From positions 22,859,869-22,923,868 of the forward strand of contig JAKZAP010000009.1 of assembly GCA_023053575.1 (NCBI GenBank): DNA of 64,000 nucleotides. The letters are read 5' to 3'. The notes under the pieces were generated by a model. That model was not told the origin of the DNA, did not search any database, and saw only the letters and a program-made list of their open reading frames with translations. Of the stretch, positions 1 to 64,000 are shown in pieces. Positions within the stretch are counted from its first letter, which is position 1. Each line of letters begins with the position of its first letter. This DNA comes from Branchinecta lynchi (taxonomy: Eukaryota; Arthropoda; Branchiopoda; Anostraca; Branchinectidae). A program made the translations under genes and the position numbers.

Positions 1-70
1 GACGTATCCGTTGCAAATATTGTTTGAATAAATGTTTCAAAGTCAGCTTGGGCTCAAAGAATATTTACCT
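1..70 (+). repeat. right end of a family A (hammerhead) element, cut by the window edge
   Basis: GACGTATCCGTTG, then GTTTGAATAAATGTTTC and CAGCTTGGGCTCAAAGAATA are the same terminal block found at 9750-9812 and 59494-59557. The ribozyme core would lie just before base 1. Confidence 0.7.
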
Positions 71-354
71 TCATCAGTTAATTAAGTAAGGACAGCCCTA
101 GTAAGATAAATTATTAATCATTATTGTTGAAATTCGGAGAAATATTTATGGTCTTTTTCTTCATTAGTATTTTCAAGGACAGAGTTGTCTCAAGCAAAGA
201 TGATAACGAAGGCATATTTAATTTTTTTTTGGGGGGTTTTGTATTATTTTAGCAGTTTGTGAGTTTGCTGGGGTGTTTTGTAGTTAATGTGGTTGTTTTT
301 GTCTTGGCTTGTTTGTTTCAAATCTTGGTGCTTATGGTTCTGTCCCAAAAATGA

Positions 355-832
355 ATGTTGAAGGAGGCTCTCCAACATGTTTATTGGAGTATGTTTTTGA
401 AAGGGTAAATACGGATGATAGACTGATAGATGATAGCATTGATTCTGCTACCCTTTACTAATTTGCTTAACATGTTCCTGCTGAGAATTATGGGAATTTG
501 AAAGGTTCAGTGGACGTTGAAACAAGACTCTTACCAGATGGAATTGTATTCTTTGAAATAGATACATTCACAGTTGATGAGTTAAAAGCTGAACTATCAA
601 TTAAGGTGAGGCCAGAATACATACAGTGACATTAAAGTGACTACTGAGTCACCCCAGTTGATCTGTTCTGACTTTTCCCCTGCCTCGAGCTCAAGCTGTG
701 CCGACAGATGGGGCACCAGTTGACCTTCATAGAACGACTATCAAAGGAAGACATTGAGCAGATGGTTGAACAAAGAAACTCTCTAGGGAACCAGGAGCTG
801 TACTTTATGCCGTACAGACTACTGTACCAGTA
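355..832 (+). pseudogene. broken coding remnant, unidentified
   Basis: One frame from about 355 reads as ordinary protein (LEYVFERVNTDDRLIDDS, then NYGNLKGSVDVETRLLPDG, then FFEIDTFTVDELKAELSIK) but holds two stops at TAC TAA TTT GCT TAA. A second open stretch (695-832) reads LKLCRQMGHQLTFIERLSKE and ends ELYFMPYRLLYQ-stop. The part TVDELKAELSIK resembles the start of a SAP-type helix. It may be the decayed 3' part of a neighbouring gene or of a transposon protein; I cannot name it. Confidence 0.35.

Positions 833-64000
<63,168 letters not shown>

Overview
The window is animal nuclear DNA. It holds one large gene on the + strand, cut into small exons with GT/AG boundaries and separated by kilobase-scale introns packed with transposon remnants. 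The gene is a Ste20-family germinal-centre-like kinase of the SLK/STK10 (LOK; Drosophila Slik) group. Thirteen coding exons between 1532 and 63381 join with consistent reading phases into 986 codons: a kinase domain (about residues 35-305), a long acidic and Ser/Thr-rich linker, and the start of the C-terminal PKK coiled-coil region at the right edge. The rest of the gene lies beyond the window; a possible start of exon 14 is at 63977. The species cannot be named. The repeat mix (CR1/L2-like LINEs, PIF/Harbinger-, hAT- and TTAA-type MITEs, Penelope-like ends) suggests an invertebrate, possibly a marine one.

Layout: 1-1531 upstream sequence with a broken coding remnant (355-832); exons 1-2 (1.5-3.3 kb); intron 2 (3.3-10.0 kb) with MITEs, an iterated-unit element and a fold-back ribozyme element; exons 3-6 (10.0, 16.3, 23.0, 26.5 kb) finish the kinase domain; a tRNA-Thr-like gene lies in intron 4 (17601-17673); exons 7-9 (30.7, 36.0, 39.6-40.7 kb) begin the linker; exons 10-13 (51.0, 56.9, 60.4, 63.3 kb) complete the linker and enter the PKK domain.

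The most unusual content is in the introns. (1) A dispersed family of short elements, often arranged as two inverted arms, carries the conserved core of a type I hammerhead ribozyme (CTGANGA, stem II, GAAA). Five of the six cores with every core base intact lie in family A copies or relatives, and complete copies are flanked by exact 10-12 bp target duplications, as expected for Penelope-like retroelement ends. A second, unrelated-sequence family at 19630-20058 has the same design and an exact 12 bp duplication. (2) Several MITEs share a GCGTTTTT-type end and a TTA target duplication, while each one's interior is built from repeats of its own private short word. (3) Two long element families (B, 1.2-1.7 kb, with ATGGCACTTG inverted ends; C, about 1.1 kb, with a roughly 130 bp internal tandem unit) recur many times. 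(4) Poly(dG)/poly(dC) tracts of 10-26 bases are very frequent. Several insertions sit within tens of bases of exons, one of them 16 bp from an acceptor site.
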